Positions 33,603-43,451 of a stretch of 44,513 bases of DNA are shown in pieces. This DNA is from an uncultured bacterium (GTDB taxonomy: Bacteria > Armatimonadota > HRBIN16): NCBI GenBank assembly GCA_938027655.1, contig CALJAP010000014.1:1-44513 (forward strand). The letters are read 5' to 3'. Every line of letters begins with the position of its first letter. Positions within the stretch are counted from its first letter, which is position 1. A program made the translations under genes and the position numbers. The notes below the pieces were generated by a model. It was not told where the DNA came from. It saw nothing but the letters and a program-made list of their open reading frames with translations, and ran no database searches.

Positions 33603-34271
33603 CTATTCCTTTGCGCCTGCTTCCAGTAGTAGCTTCTCCACCTCTTTACGGTTGTACTTGCGCGCCAGTGCGAGAGGCGATTCGCCGCCGTTGGTCTTCA
33701 CATCTACTCTGGCGCCGCGTTGTAGCATCATTTTCACCACTTCTGCGTTACCAAACATCGCAGCGAGGGTCAGCGGCGTTTCCCCGTAGTTGTTGGTGGC
33801 GTTGACATCAGCCCCCCGCTCTATCAAGATTTTCGCCACCTCTACCTCGTTGTCTGACAATGCATACATCAGTGGCGTCCTGCCATTGACATCTCTGGCG
33901 TTGATGTCCGCCCCCTTCTCCAAGAGGGCAAGGAGCACCGCACTCTGTGCTCGCTGGCGGGGGTTGGCGGCAACCATTAAGGGGGTGACCCCGAACTTAT
34001 CAGCAGCGTTGACGTCTGCCCCTCGTTCTATCAACAGCTGCACCATTTCTAACGAACCTCTCATTGACGCCCACAGCAACGCTGTCTTCCCATGCTGGTC
34101 TCGGGCGTTCACGTCGACGCCCCTGTCCAGTAGTGAGCGCACTGCCTCTACATCCCCGCGGATTGCCGCATCCACCAAGCTTGCCTGCGAACGAGAGCGC
34201 ACGTACCAGCCAAGGGAGATACCTACCAGAACCAGTATCACGATCAACGCCAACGCTGTTGTGCGTTTCAT
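33603..34271 (-). CDS. Ankyrin-repeat protein with N-terminal membrane anchor
   Basis: The 222-residue protein starts with a membrane or signal helix, MKRTTALALIVILVLVGISL, then about five ankyrin repeats: DQHGKTALLWASMRGSLEMVQLLIERGADVNA, DKFGVTPLMVAANPRQRAQSAVLLALLEKGADINA, DVNGRTPLMYALSDNEVEVAKILIERGADVNA, NNYGETPLTLAAMFGNAEVVKMMLQRGARVDV and a last NGGESPLALARKYNRKEVEKLLLEAG. Repeats are regular, so the scaffold is intact. It is probably anchored to the membrane with the repeats outside the cytoplasm, and binds an unknown partner. No enzymatic domain is present. Confidence 0.92.
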   Translation of the reverse strand: MKRTTALALIVILVLVGISLGWYVRSRSQASLVDAAIRGDVEAVRSLLDRGVDVNARDQHGKTALLWASMRGSLEMVQLLIERGADVNAADKFGVTPLMVAANPRQRAQSAVLLALLEKGADINARDVNGRTPLMYALSDNEVEVAKILIERGADVNATNNYGETPLTLAAMFGNAEVVKMMLQRGARVDVKTNGGESPLALARKYNRKEVEKLLLEAGAKE

Positions 34272-34320
34272 GGTGCGGCCACCTCCTCAGATCAATAGCT
34301 TGTAGTTATTTTTTCTCTGC

Positions 34321-34848
34321 TCAGGTAATCATGTCCTTGCCCAGGTGTCCGATGAAATTGGTGTGTCGCACGCGCAATATGCCCTTTTCATCCCATTCCA
34401 GCACCGAAATGCCCCCGTTGAAGTGCGTAAAGCGGGTGTGATGGGAGGTTTTGGTGAACGCGCACACCAGCCGCGAGCCGAACGTGCCATGTGTGACGAG
34501 CACGATATTGTTCTCCTCCCGCGCCCCGAACCGCCTCAGCACCTCCTCGGCTACACGCTGTGCGCGTTCCCACATCTCCTCTCGACTCTCCATCTCCGAG
34601 TCGTACTCCCGCAGGTCGTCCCACGTCTCCGGTTCGACGTCTATCGCTTGCGCCACGATGGCTGCGCTTTGCTGGGCACGCAGCAAAGGAGAGGTGAACA
34701 ACCAGTGCATTCTGTCCGGCTCGCTTAACAGCCACTTCGCCACCCGCTTCATCTGCTTACGTCCCAGCGGGGTCAGCGGGGGGTCCTCCAGCAGGGTCTG
34801 CCCCGCGTTGTTGGTGGACTGTCCATGACGAACGATGTATACACGCAT
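34321..34848 (-). CDS. Histidine phosphatase (phosphoglycerate-mutase-like)
   Basis: The natural start ATG 34848 gives 175 residues opening MRVYIVRHGQSTNNAGQTLL, with the RHG catalytic motif at residues 7-9. The second histidine is in NIVLVTHGTFGSRLVCAF, and LTPLGRKQMKRVAKWLL and SPLLRAQQSAAIVAQAI are standard. The longer open frame to 34875 would extend into queF. It dephosphorylates small phosphorylated metabolites, with substrate undetermined; cofactor-dependent mutase activity is not implied. It lies 4 nt after the queF stop. Confidence 0.9.
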   Translation of the reverse strand: MRVYIVRHGQSTNNAGQTLLEDPPLTPLGRKQMKRVAKWLLSEPDRMHWLFTSPLLRAQQSAAIVAQAIDVEPETWDDLREYDSEMESREEMWERAQRVAEEVLRRFGAREENNIVLVTHGTFGSRLVCAFTKTSHHTRFTHFNGGISVLEWDEKGILRVRHTNFIGHLGKDMIT

Positions 34849-34852
34849 TTGG

Positions 34853-35230
34853 TTACTTCTCGCCCCCTGCAACATAGCTGGCAGTTACTACCGAATAGAT
34901 TCCTCCGCGCACATTGAACTCTCCTGTTACCGTCATCCGCCGCGGACGGCACACCGCCACAAGGTCATCTAGTATCTTGTTCACCACTGCCTCGTAGAAG
35001 ATGCCCTGGTTGCGGTAGGCGAAGAAGTAGTACTTGAGCGACTTGAGCTCCACGCACTTCTTATCGGGCACGTACTCGATGGTGATAGTACCGAAATCCG
35101 GGTTACCCGTTTTGGGGCACACCGAGGTGAACTCCGGGCAAACGTGCTTGACCACGTAGTCCCTGTCGGGGTAAGGGTTGTCGAATACCTCCAGGATGCT
35201 CCTGTCCATAGCCAAACCCCTCTCGCTCAA
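34853..35230 (-). CDS. queF: NADPH-dependent 7-cyano-7-deazaguanine reductase QueF
   Basis: The 125-residue protein has the QueF core: [30 protein letters not shown] with catalytic Cys38, then [26 protein letters not shown] and [16 protein letters not shown]. It reduces preQ0 to preQ1 in queuosine synthesis. It is shorter than Bacillus QueF (~165), lacking about 20-30 N-terminal residues, as in other compact unimodular forms. ATG 35230 overlaps the URO-D stop by 4 nt; a second start, ATG 35209 ([14 protein letters not shown]), also has a plausible RBS. No other queuosine gene is in the window. Confidence 0.93.
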   Translation of the reverse strand: MSERGLAMDRSILEVFDNPYPDRDYVVKHVCPEFTSVCPKTGNPDFGTITIEYVPDKKCVELKSLKYYFFAYRNQGIFYEAVVNKILDDLVAVCRPRRMTVTGEFNVRGGIYSVVTASYVAGGEK

Positions 35231-36375
35231 CGCGCCTTCGTGCGCACAGTTGCCTTAACCTCTTCCCAGTTTGGTGGGTCGGGGATACCAAACAGCCTGC
35301 GCTTGGTCTCCAGGTAGAACAGGTAGTTCTCATAGGTGACGTCGGGCGGGCAACGATGGTCGACATGCGGGATGTATCCGCCCTCTTCCACCAGCGGCTT
35401 CAGTCGCTCCAGCTCCCTGACAATCGCCTCTTTGCCTGCAATGAGTTGCGTTTTGTCCACCCCACCCATCAGCAACGCCGACTTGCCGAACTGCCTGCGT
35501 ATCGTCACGGGGTCGGAGCCAGCGCGCACCTCCAGCGGAAACATCACGTTCACCCCACCTGCCAGCCAGTGCTCCACCAGCTGCAGGATGTTCCCGTCGC
35601 AGTCCACATACACGATGTCCACGCCGAACCGGTCGCGCAGGTAGTCGGTAATCCGTTTGTAGCGAGGGGTCATCCACTGGCGGAACAGCCTGGGTGAGAT
35701 GATGGGTCCCTTGTTGAACGCCATGTCCTCCCAGAAGGAGGCGTAGTCCAGCTCCACATCCGCGGGGATTTTGCTGAGGGCGGTCAGCGCGAGCTCGGTC
35801 AGGTGCTCCATAATTTCCTCCACCAGCTCGGGCTGGTCCACGCAGGCATAGGAGACGCCCTCGAAGCCCATCCAGTCGCGAATCCAGCCGAATAGACTGC
35901 CGCAAAACACTCCCAGCGGATAGTCGCGGTTCGCCACCGACCTCTTCCACGCATCCCAATCGGTGGGGTAGCGGCGCGGGTCATCGGGGTCTAAGCGTTT
36001 CTTGAACTCCAGCCAGTCCTCGCGGCTCTTGATGGGGAACTCCAGGTAGTGCGGGATGGTGGAGGTTCCGTCCTTATACACGATGCTCTTCACGCCCGCC
36101 CCATCTATCTGGATACGGTAGCGGTCGGTCTCCTCCAGCACCTTTGCTTCGAAGGGCGGTATCAGCCCCAGGTTGATAGGCACTCCTCCACGCGGTGCAA
36201 AGCCGAAGAACCGGTTCGCCTTCCACTCTTCATTTACCCAGTCGGGCAGACCCTGTTTGTGCCACTCGGTGTATGTCTCCGTCCAGTAGCCGAACTCTTC
36301 GTCGGGCACGTGGTCCACCGGCTCATAGTGAAACGTCCTCAGCCACCTTTCACGATGCGTTAATGTCTCTCCCAT
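35227..36375 (-). CDS. Third URO-D-like protein, upstream of queF
   Basis: The 382-residue product opens [20 protein letters not shown] and ends with [20 protein letters not shown] then [10 protein letters not shown]. The core strand is [46 protein letters not shown], where the MtaA-type HxC pair is VDCD. It diverges more from the two copies at 12235 and 13509 than they do from each other. It is translationally coupled to queF by a 4-nt overlap, so it is not part of the mtaB operon. Its function is unknown; a housekeeping HemE role is unlikely because HemE N-terminal motifs are missing. Confidence 0.85.
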   Translation of the reverse strand: MGETLTHRERWLRTFHYEPVDHVPDEEFGYWTETYTEWHKQGLPDWVNEEWKANRFFGFAPRGGVPINLGLIPPFEAKVLEETDRYRIQIDGAGVKSIVYKDGTSTIPHYLEFPIKSREDWLEFKKRLDPDDPRRYPTDWDAWKRSVANRDYPLGVFCGSLFGWIRDWMGFEGVSYACVDQPELVEEIMEHLTELALTALSKIPADVELDYASFWEDMAFNKGPIISPRLFRQWMTPRYKRITDYLRDRFGVDIVYVDCDGNILQLVEHWLAGGVNVMFPLEVRAGSDPVTIRRQFGKSALLMGGVDKTQLIAGKEAIVRELERLKPLVEEGGYIPHVDHRCPPDVTYENYLFYLETKRRLFGIPDPPNWEEVKATVRTKAR

Positions 36376-36582
36376 CGGCTGTTTCTCCCCCGGTCAGGTT
36401 GATGTACCACATTTTCTCGGCAGACAGAGGCGACTCCTGCGCGTGGCAATGTGGGCACAAAGCAGTGTCGCAGCGAGGTGGTCCGGGAAGAGTGCCCACG
36501 TGCTATCCGTTATTACTTCGAAGGGAATCGAACCACCCCCATCGAATCTGCAGATAACAACCCTTCAAACAGATAGTCTGAC

Positions 36583-39198
36583 ATGAACATCTCTCGCTCT
36601 CACCCGATAGTGGCGGTGATTCTGGCGGCGGGAAGGGGCACGCGTATGGGTGCTACTCACTTGCCGAAGGTGTGTTTCCCCATCGCCGGCACGCCCGCTA
36701 TTGCCCGCGCCGTGGGGTCGTACATGCGCTGCGGGATTCACACCCATTGCGTCGTCGTCGGACAGGGCGCGGAAGCCATTATGGGAGTGCTGAAGGACCT
36801 GCCGGGGCACCGCCTCTATGCTCACCAGCCCGAACCGCGCGGCACAGGTCATGCTACCCGCGTGGCGGTAGACCTCTTGCAATCGCTGGGCTATGAAGGC
36901 GACGTGCTGGTGGTTGCAGGCGACAAGGTGATTGAGGAGGCGTTTCTCGCTCGCTTGATAGACACCTTCTACTCCACCCGAAGTGACCTCGCTTTTGCGG
37001 TGGGCAGCGTGGAGCACTTTCCCACCTCCGGGCGCGTGGTGCGCGATGCGACGGGCAAGGTGTGCGCTATTGTGGAGGTGTTTGACCTGGTGCGGGCACA
37101 GGTTCTGCACGCCCTGCGACAGATGGCGCATCCCGCCCCCTTGCCCGCGCAGGAAGCCAAACGCCTTGTTGTCAGAACCTTTCCGCAGGAGAAAAAGGCG
37201 GCGCGTGCGCTGGGCGACCTGTGGCAAGCGATAGAGCGCGGCGAGCCAGTGTCCGCGGAAATGGTTCCCCCCCTTGATGGCATTCGCGTGGGTGACGCCG
37301 TGCTTCCCCTCTCGCAAGTGGAGCAGGCGCAGGAGGCGAACCTCTCGGTCTACCTGTTCCGCGCGCCCGTCCTGTACGATGCGCTGGCAAAACTGAGCGC
37401 CGACAACGCGCAGGGGGAGGAATACCTTACCGACATTGTTGCGCTCCTGTCGCAGCGTGGAGCGGTTATTCACACCGTGCCTGTTGCTTACCCCGAAGAG
37501 GCGATGGCGTTCAACACCCCGGAGGAACTGCAGGCAATTGAGGAATATCTCCTCTCCCGTCGCCGGATACAAGTGCAGCAGCTGCCACAGGGTATGTATA
37601 CGGTCAGTCAATGGCTGCGCGCCATCGAGGCACGCGATGACGCCTTCATGAACCACCTACGTAACACCTACGGCGGCGATGAGGCGATTGTGGAACGCAA
37701 GCGCGATCGCTTGCTGTCGCTACTCGCCCTGCATCTGCAGCGGTTTGGCGACCAGCAGGTGGTTATCGCGCGTGCGCCCGGCAGGGTGAATATCATGGGC
37801 AGGCACATCGACCACCAGGGCGGACACGTCAACATGATTGCCATCGACCGTGATGTGCACGCGGTGGTCGGGTTGCGTGCAGATAGGCAGGTGCATCTGC
37901 AAAACCTTCAGTCGCGGGCGTTCCCACCCCGCGAGTTTACACTGGATGACCTGTTGCCGGGCTATCAGCCGGGCGCGTGGGTGGAGTTCGTGAACAGTGC
38001 GCCGATACTGGAGGCGGCTGCCTCCGCACGGGGCGAATGGTCACAATACGTGAAAGCCGCCTGCGCCCGCCTGCAAGCGCATTTCGCCGACTACGTGCTG
38101 CCGGGGTTTAATCTGACCGCCGATGGCAACGTGCCCATCGGGGCAGGACTGAGCTCCTCGTCAGCGGTAGTGGTGGCGACGATGGAGGCGTTACTGCATC
38201 TGAACCGCTTCGAACTCCCGCCGGAGCAGTTTGTGGACCTGTGCGGCGAGGCAGAGTGGTACGTGGGCACGCGCGGCGGGGCAGGCGATCACGCGGCGAT
38301 GAAGTTCGCTCGACGTGACGCGGTGGTGAACATGAGCTTCTTCCCCTTCCGCGTGGTGGGCGACGTGCCTTTCCCGCAGGGCTATCGGTTTCTGGTGTGC
38401 CATTCGCATCAGCAGGCGAAAAAGACCGCCGGCGCGCGCGACCAGTTTAATCACCGGGTAGCGTGCTATCATCTGGGCAGAGAGTGGCTCAAACACACCT
38501 TTCCGCACCTTGCCCCGCGCATCGAGCATCTGCGCGACGTGAACACCGAGCGTCTGGGCATCCCGCTCGCTGAGCTGTACCGCCTGCTTGCGCACCTGCC
38601 CGAGGTGGTGGAGCGCCAGCATCTGCTGGAACGACTGCCTGCCGAACGGATAATGTCCTACCTCAGCACGCACGACGAGAAGCTGAACCGCTACCCGATA
38701 CGTCCGGTGGTGGTGTTTGGGCTGGCAGAGTGCGAGCGCAGCCGCCGAACCGCAACGCTGTTACGAGAGGGACACATCGATACTTTCGGACGATGGATGA
38801 ACCGTTCGCACGACGGCGACCGCGTTGCTCGCTGGAACACCGATGGTGATGATTTCCAGCCCTTTGCGGTGGATTACTCCGATAGCGCATTGCAACACCT
38901 CATCGAGCAGGCAGAGCACAATCTCCCCGACGCCGACCTTGTGTGGCAGCCGGGCGCATACGCCTGCAGCACACCGGAAATCGACTGGATGGTGGATGTG
39001 GCGTTGCGCGTGCCCGGTGTGCTGGGGGCGCAGATACTGGGGGCAGGACTGGGCGGCTGTATCCTGGTGTTGGTGCGCGAAGACGCCTGCGACGCCGTGC
39101 AGCGCGCCCTGACCGACCACTACTATGCCCCGCGCAAGCTGGAGCCGGAGATGTTCGTGTGTTCACCAGTAGCAGGAAGCGGGATTGTGACGGTGTGA
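36583..39198 (+). CDS. Fused GlmU-like nucleotidyltransferase/galactokinase-like GHMP kinase
   Basis: The 871-residue protein has two enzymes in one chain. Residues 1-320 are a sugar-1-phosphate nucleotidyltransferase: VILAAGRGTRMGATHLPKVC (12-31), HQPEPRGTGHATRVA (81-95), VVAGDKVIEE, and NAQGEEYLTDIVALL, very like the GlmU uridyltransferase. A ~70-residue linker follows. Residues 395-865 are a GHMP kinase of galactokinase type: APGRVNIMGRHIDHQGGHVN (398-417), VPIGAGLSSSSAVVV (ATP loop, 517-531), GGAGDHAAMK and ILGAGLGGCILVLV. GalK has GEHTD where this has GRHID, so the sugar-binding Glu is Arg here. The inferred role is a salvage enzyme that phosphorylates a free sugar at C1 and makes the NDP-sugar, like FKP (fucose). 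The start lies 207 bp from the divergent URO-D gene. Confidence 0.88.
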   Translation: MNISRSHPIVAVILAAGRGTRMGATHLPKVCFPIAGTPAIARAVGSYMRCGIHTHCVVVGQGAEAIMGVLKDLPGHRLYAHQPEPRGTGHATRVAVDLLQSLGYEGDVLVVAGDKVIEEAFLARLIDTFYSTRSDLAFAVGSVEHFPTSGRVVRDATGKVCAIVEVFDLVRAQVLHALRQMAHPAPLPAQEAKRLVVRTFPQEKKAARALGDLWQAIERGEPVSAEMVPPLDGIRVGDAVLPLSQVEQAQEANLSVYLFRAPVLYDALAKLSADNAQGEEYLTDIVALLSQRGAVIHTVPVAYPEEAMAFNTPEELQAIEEYLLSRRRIQVQQLPQGMYTVSQWLRAIEARDDAFMNHLRNTYGGDEAIVERKRDRLLSLLALHLQRFGDQQVVIARAPGRVNIMGRHIDHQGGHVNMIAIDRDVHAVVGLRADRQVHLQNLQSRAFPPREFTLDDLLPGYQPGAWVEFVNSAPILEAAASARGEWSQYVKAACARLQAHFADYVLPGFNLTADGNVPIGAGLSSSSAVVVATMEALLHLNRFELPPEQFVDLCGEAEWYVGTRGGAGDHAAMKFARRDAVVNMSFFPFRVVGDVPFPQGYRFLVCHSHQQAKKTAGARDQFNHRVACYHLGREWLKHTFPHLAPRIEHLRDVNTERLGIPLAELYRLLAHLPEVVERQHLLERLPAERIMSYLSTHDEKLNRYPIRPVVVFGLAECERSRRTATLLREGHIDTFGRWMNRSHDGDRVARWNTDGDDFQPFAVDYSDSALQHLIEQAEHNLPDADLVWQPGAYACSTPEIDWMVDVALRVPGVLGAQILGAGLGGCILVLVREDACDAVQRALTDHYYAPRKLEPEMFVCSPVAGSGIVTV

Positions 39199-39203
39199 AC
39201 CGT

Positions 39204-39332
39204 TGCGACATCCTTAATTTAGAAGAGGATCTGAGCCGTTTACTTGGCGTCAAAGTGCACCTTGTGGAGCGACAGGCGCTAAAACCGTCCATTAGGGAAC
39301 ACGTCCTGCAAGAGGTGACCCCAGTGCTATGA
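39204..39332 (+). pseudogene. C-terminal fragment of a MntA-like nucleotidyltransferase antitoxin
   Basis: The frame ending in TGA at 39330-39332 reads DILNLEEDLSRLLGVKVHLV then ERQALKPSIREHVLQEVTPVL, a close match in style to the end of minimal nucleotidyltransferases (MNT, HepT-MntA modules), where LexxLGxxVDLV is conserved. No start codon or catalytic GSxARG segment precedes it; the fragment begins directly after the fusion kinase stop. It is a remnant of about 40 residues. Confidence 0.55.
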
Positions 39333-39357
39333 CATCTCCGAAGCGCAGCTATGTCGA

Positions 39358-42249
39358 CTACCTTCGCGAGGCTGAAACGCCGTGATAGTGGGTGAGGGCA
39401 TCGGTACGCTTCTCCACACCCAGCATCTTGCGCAGGAACTGCCCTGTATAGCTTGCTTCCACCTGCGCAACCTCCTCTGGCGTGCCTTCTGCCACCACAT
39501 AGCCGCCCTCTGCGCCTCCTTCGGGACCGAGGTCGATAATCCAGTCGGCGGTCTTAATCACGTCCAGGTTGTGCTCAATCACGATAACCGTGTTGCCGTT
39601 GTCCACCAGGCGGTGCAGCACGTTGAGCAGTTTCTCGATGTCTGCAAAGTGCAAACCGGTGGTAGGCTCGTCCAGAATGTACAGAGTCCTTCCTGTGCCA
39701 CGCTTGGACAGTTCGGTGGCTAGTTTCACACGCTGCGCTTCACCGCCCGACAGAGTGGTAGCAGGTTGCCCCAGCTTCATGTAGTCCAGCCCCACATCGT
39801 GCAGGGTCTGTAGTTTGCGGGCAATGGGCGGAATGGCGCTGAAGAAGTGCAGTGCCTCTTCCACCGTCATATCCAGCACATCGGCGATGGATTTGCCCTT
39901 GTACCTCACCTCGAGCGTTTCGCGGTTGTAGCGCTTGCCCTTACACACCTCACAGGGCACGTACACATCGGGCAGGAAGTGCATCTCTATCTTGATGATT
40001 CCGTCGCCTTTGCACGCCTCGCAGCGTCCGCCTTTCACGTTGAAGCTAAACCGTCCCGGCTTGTAACCGCGCACACGCGCGTCCTGTGTGCTGGCGAACA
40101 GTTCCCGTATCATGTCGAACACGCCCGTGTAGGTAGCGGGGTTCGATCGCGGTGTGCGCCCGATGGGCGACTGGTCGATGTCCACCACTTTATCGACGTA
40201 TTCGATGCCGTCCACGCCGTCGTGTTCGCCCCACAACGGGTGCGAGCCGTACACGTGATACATCAGGCGCGGATAGAGAGTCTCCTGAATCAGCGTGGAC
40301 TTGCCGGAGCCAGAAACGCCCGTCACGCACACGAATAGCCCCAGTGGGATGCGCACGGTAATGTTCTTCAGGTTGTGCTGGCGTGCGCCGCGAACGGTCA
40401 ACCAGCGGTCGCCGGGCTGTCTGCGGACAAGCGGTACCGGAATCTGTCGCTTACCGCTGAGATATTGCCCCGTGATGGACTGCTCGCAGGCAATGATGTC
40501 CTCCACCGTACCCTGCGCCACAATGTATCCACCATGTTCGCCCGCGCCCGGACCGATGTCGATGATGTGGTCGGCGGTACGGATGGTCTCCTCGTCGTGC
40601 TCCACCACGATGATGGTGTTGCCCAAGTCGCGCAGGTGCAACAGGGTATGAATCAGTTTCTGGTTATCGCGCTGGTGCAAACCGATGCTCGGCTCGTCCA
40701 GAATGTACAGCACTCCCATCAGCCCACTGCCGATCTGTGTGGCGAGTCGGATACGCTGTGCTTCGCCGCCTGCCAGCGTCGCAGCAGGACGGTCTAGGGT
40801 GAGGTAGCCCAGCCCGACGTCCAGCAGGAAGCCCAACCGCGTCTGGATTTCGCGCAACAGCTGGTGAGCGATGTGCCGTTGGCGTTCGCCCAGATGCAAA
40901 GGGAGTTGGTCGAAGAATCTCTGCGCGTCCTCCACTGAGAGGGCAGTCAGCTGCGCGATATTTAATCCGCCCACCGTCACCGCCAGACTCTCGTCTTTCA
41001 GGCGAAGCCCTTTGCACTTTGGACAGGGTTTATCGGACATGTAGCGCTGTAGCCACTCGCGCACGTTCTCGGACTCGGTTTCGTTGTAGCGACGCTGGAG
41101 CATGGCGATAATGCCTTCGAACTCGCTGTCGAAGTAGCGGGTGCGTCCCCAGCGGTTGCGGAAGGTGACGGTAACGTTGCCTTCTACGCCGTAGAAGAGG
41201 TCGTGCCATTGCTTCTCGTTCAGCTGGTTAAGGGGCGTGTGGATGGTGAAGCCCAGTTTCTTTGCCACCCCGCGCAGTAGTCCCTCGTAGTAAGGCATCA
41301 AGCCGTCCTTACCGGCGAAGGGTTCTATCGCGCCTTCGGCGATGCTCTTGGTGGGGTCAGGCACGATGAGCGCGGGGTCAAACTCGGTTTTGAACCCCAA
41401 ACCATGACACTCCGGACAAGCCCCGTACGGGCTGTTGAACGAGAAACTGCGCGGCTCAATCTCCGGCAGGCTAATGCCGCACTCCGCGCAGGCGAAGTTT
41501 TCGGAGAAGACCAGCTCCTCGCCGTCCATAATCTGTGCGATAACTACGCCCTGCCCCATGCGCATGGCGGTTTCCACCGAATCGGCAAGCCGCTTCTCGA
41601 TGCCCGCACGCACCACGATACGGTCTACTACCACCTCGATATGGTGAATCTTATAGCGGTCCAGCGTGGGGATAGGCTGTTCGCTGAGGTCTATCGGCTC
41701 TCCGTCCACACGCAGGCGGTTGTAGCCCGCCTTGCGGGCATCCTCCATCTCCTTGCGGTATTCGCCTTTGCGTCCACGCACGATAGGCGCGAGAATCTGC
41801 AGGCGCGTGCTCTCCGGCAGGGCGAGGATGGTGTCCACCACCTGTTCTACCGTCTGCTGGGTAATCTCGCGCCCGCACTGGGGGCAGTGCGGGATGCCGA
41901 TTCGGGCATAGAGCAGGCGCAGGTGGTCGTAAATCTCGGTCACGGTGGCTACCGTCGAGCGCGGGTTCTTGCTGGTGGATTTCTGGTCAATCGAGACCGC
42001 TGGGGAAAGACCGATGATGTCGTCCACATCGGGTTTATCCATCTGACCGAGGAACTGCCGGGCGTAGGCGGAAAGCGACTCCACATATCGCCTCTGCCCC
42101 TCCGCGTAGATGGTGTCGAACGCCAGACTGGACTTGCCCGACCCCGAGATGCCGGTGATGACCACCAGCTTGTCGCGCGGGATTTCGACGGTAATGTTCT
42201 TCAGGTTGTGCTGACGCGCACCGCGAACGATAATCTTATCCTGAGGCAT
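39358..42249 (-). CDS. uvrA: Excinuclease ABC subunit A
   Basis: The 963-residue protein is the damage-recognition ATPase of nucleotide excision repair. It has two ABC modules, with Walker [21 protein letters not shown] near residue 30 and [20 protein letters not shown] in the second half. Signatures are [17 protein letters not shown] and [18 protein letters not shown], followed by [18 protein letters not shown]. The first zinc finger is CPQCGREI (and [10 protein letters not shown]), the last [20 protein letters not shown]. Full length and intact. It is preceded by its own promoter at 42286-42315. Confidence 0.98.
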   Translation of the reverse strand: MPQDKIIVRGARQHNLKNITVEIPRDKLVVITGISGSGKSSLAFDTIYAEGQRRYVESLSAYARQFLGQMDKPDVDDIIGLSPAVSIDQKSTSKNPRSTVATVTEIYDHLRLLYARIGIPHCPQCGREITQQTVEQVVDTILALPESTRLQILAPIVRGRKGEYRKEMEDARKAGYNRLRVDGEPIDLSEQPIPTLDRYKIHHIEVVVDRIVVRAGIEKRLADSVETAMRMGQGVVIAQIMDGEELVFSENFACAECGISLPEIEPRSFSFNSPYGACPECHGLGFKTEFDPALIVPDPTKSIAEGAIEPFAGKDGLMPYYEGLLRGVAKKLGFTIHTPLNQLNEKQWHDLFYGVEGNVTVTFRNRWGRTRYFDSEFEGIIAMLQRRYNETESENVREWLQRYMSDKPCPKCKGLRLKDESLAVTVGGLNIAQLTALSVEDAQRFFDQLPLHLGERQRHIAHQLLREIQTRLGFLLDVGLGYLTLDRPAATLAGGEAQRIRLATQIGSGLMGVLYILDEPSIGLHQRDNQKLIHTLLHLRDLGNTIIVVEHDEETIRTADHIIDIGPGAGEHGGYIVAQGTVEDIIACEQSITGQYLSGKRQIPVPLVRRQPGDRWLTVRGARQHNLKNITVRIPLGLFVCVTGVSGSGKSTLIQETLYPRLMYHVYGSHPLWGEHDGVDGIEYVDKVVDIDQSPIGRTPRSNPATYTGVFDMIRELFASTQDARVRGYKPGRFSFNVKGGRCEACKGDGIIKIEMHFLPDVYVPCEVCKGKRYNRETLEVRYKGKSIADVLDMTVEEALHFFSAIPPIARKLQTLHDVGLDYMKLGQPATTLSGGEAQRVKLATELSKRGTGRTLYILDEPTTGLHFADIEKLLNVLHRLVDNGNTVIVIEHNLDVIKTADWIIDLGPEGGAEGGYVVAEGTPEEVAQVEASYTGQFLRKMLGVEKRTDALTHYHGVSASRR

Positions 42250-42285
42250 AGCGAACCTTTGTCCATCGGGGATTTGCCGTCAAGG

Positions 42286-42315
42286 ATTGTAGCATATTGA
42301 GAGGGTGAGATGCAA
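42286..42315 (-). promoter_or_regulatory. Putative uvrA promoter
   Basis: On the minus strand, TTGCAT (42315-42310) and TACAAT (42291-42286) are separated by 18 bp and lie 37 bp before the uvrA ATG. No LexA-type box was recognised. Confidence 0.5.
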
Positions 42316-42326
42316 CCGTAGGGGAC

Positions 42327-42352
42327 CCCCCTGCCTCTTACGAGGCAGGGGG
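42327..42352 (-). terminator. 11-bp hairpin after the small membrane-protein gene
   Basis: CCCCCTGCCTC (42327-42337) and GAGGCAGGGGG (42342-42352) pair perfectly around TTAC. It lies 11 nt beyond the small membrane-protein stop and before the uvrA promoter. The T-tract is weak. Confidence 0.55.
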
Positions 42353-42363
42353 AGGCTTCACAG

Positions 42364-42627
42364 CTACCGCGTTGGAGCGGCAGGGGCTGGAGGTGCTGTA
42401 TTTCGCCTCCCCTCCATACGCTCCCTGCGTCGACGCAAAGCGTTCGTCAACACATCGTACTCCTGTTGGGTGACGCGGATCTGCTCCCCTCCGGTTGGTA
42501 GAGGCGCGGTGACCGCTCCCGCTCGCGAGTGCGATGTCCACCACCACGCGCCACCCAGAATGACCACTGCGGCGACAACGATGATAGCGATAGCGACGGG
42601 GACGGGTATCTCGCGTGAACGCTTCAT
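42364..42627 (-). CDS. Small single-TM protein paired with a prepilin gene
   Basis: ATG 42627 has TAGGAGG about 6 nt upstream, giving 87 residues: MKRSREIPVPVAIAIIVVAA, one membrane helix, then a short polar part with VTQQEYDVLTNALRRRRERM and a Pro/Ala-rich tail, NTAPPAPAAPTR. It lies 10 nt after the prepilin stop on the same strand. The layout repeats that at 33234. No family was recognised. Confidence 0.6.
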   Translation of the reverse strand: MKRSREIPVPVAIAIIVVAAVVILGGAWWWTSHSRAGAVTAPLPTGGEQIRVTQQEYDVLTNALRRRRERMEGRRNTAPPAPAAPTR

Positions 42628-42637
42628 GCTTCGCCTC

Positions 42638-43417
42638 CTAATAGATGCGACACTCGCTGTAGTCCGAGGCGCTACGTGGGCACAGACGACGCACATAGTG
42701 GTTAATGCTGTAATCGAAGTAGTACTTGACGTGCCCGTCAGCAAATGCTAAGTTTAAACCGGCAGGATGTGTCTGCGCATCCGGGTCCCAGCCGACATCG
42801 ACATCCCACTCATCGCTCTCGCCAGAGTGTGCACCCATCCAGTCCTCCCACCACGTGACCTGAATAGCTGGCGCCGCTAGCGAGGCGAGGGGATAGCCTG
42901 CTAAGGTGGAGTCCTTTACGACTTGCGGTGCATCTCCCCATGTCCCATCACCAGAACACCACCAGCTGAGCCAGTCTTTGTAGCAGTAGTTGTGAGGAGC
43001 GCCCGGCTCTTTGGCACGGATGGTAGGACACTGAAAAATGCCCTCGTTCTTGTTATAGGGCAAGAGTACCGTCAGGATGTGCACGCGAGGTATAGAAAAA
43101 CCACACCATTGTACCCCATAGGAGCTCGGGTCATAGGGCACGCCTAAATAGTGAGCGGGTTGACCGGGAGATCCCCAATCCGTCGCTGCCCACCAGTTGT
43201 TGGCTACGTCGGGGAAGACTTCATCGTAGTCCTGGATGTACATCAGCAAGGAGAGGTTAATCTGTTTCATGTTGGAGGTGCAGGTAGCGAGGCGTGCCTT
43301 CTCGCGTGCCTGCGCGAACACGGGGAACAGGATAGCGGCGAGGATCGCGATAATCGCGATCACAACAAGCAGTTCAATCAGCGTGAACGCTCGTGAGGAG
43401 TTTGAAACAGACTTCAT
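42638..43417 (-). CDS. Prepilin-type protein with H-X9-DG C-terminal motif
   Basis: ATG 43417 follows AAGGAGGG. The 259-residue protein opens [20 protein letters not shown] with the standard helix, then [20 protein letters not shown] and [20 protein letters not shown]; near the end it has [20 protein letters not shown]. The middle is shorter and Trp-rich ([20 protein letters not shown]). It is a paralogue of the 32182 gene with a different variable domain. A near-perfect promoter lies 35-63 bp upstream. It is followed at 10 nt by the small membrane-protein gene. Confidence 0.9.
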   Translation of the reverse strand: MKSVSNSSRAFTLIELLVVIAIIAILAAILFPVFAQAREKARLATCTSNMKQINLSLLMYIQDYDEVFPDVANNWWAATDWGSPGQPAHYLGVPYDPSSYGVQWCGFSIPRVHILTVLLPYNKNEGIFQCPTIRAKEPGAPHNYCYKDWLSWWCSGDGTWGDAPQVVKDSTLAGYPLASLAAPAIQVTWWEDWMGAHSGESDEWDVDVGWDPDAQTHPAGLNLAFADGHVKYYFDYSINHYVRRLCPRSASDYSECRIY

Positions 43418-43451
43418 GGCTTTTCAACCCTCCTTGTATATAGTTAGGGTA

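Noticed and set aside
36523-36535. GGGAATCGAACCA, resembling a tRNA T-arm on the minus strand
   Set aside because: The T-stem does not close properly and no acceptor, D or anticodon arms can be built around it.
36565-37656. A 363-codon open frame antisense to the fusion enzyme
   Set aside because: The plus-strand frame holds all the active-site motifs, and the antisense frame is low in recognisable structure.
39358-42249. UvrA as a drug-resistance type or truncated paralogue
   Set aside because: The protein is full length with all zinc-finger and ATPase motifs of housekeeping UvrA.
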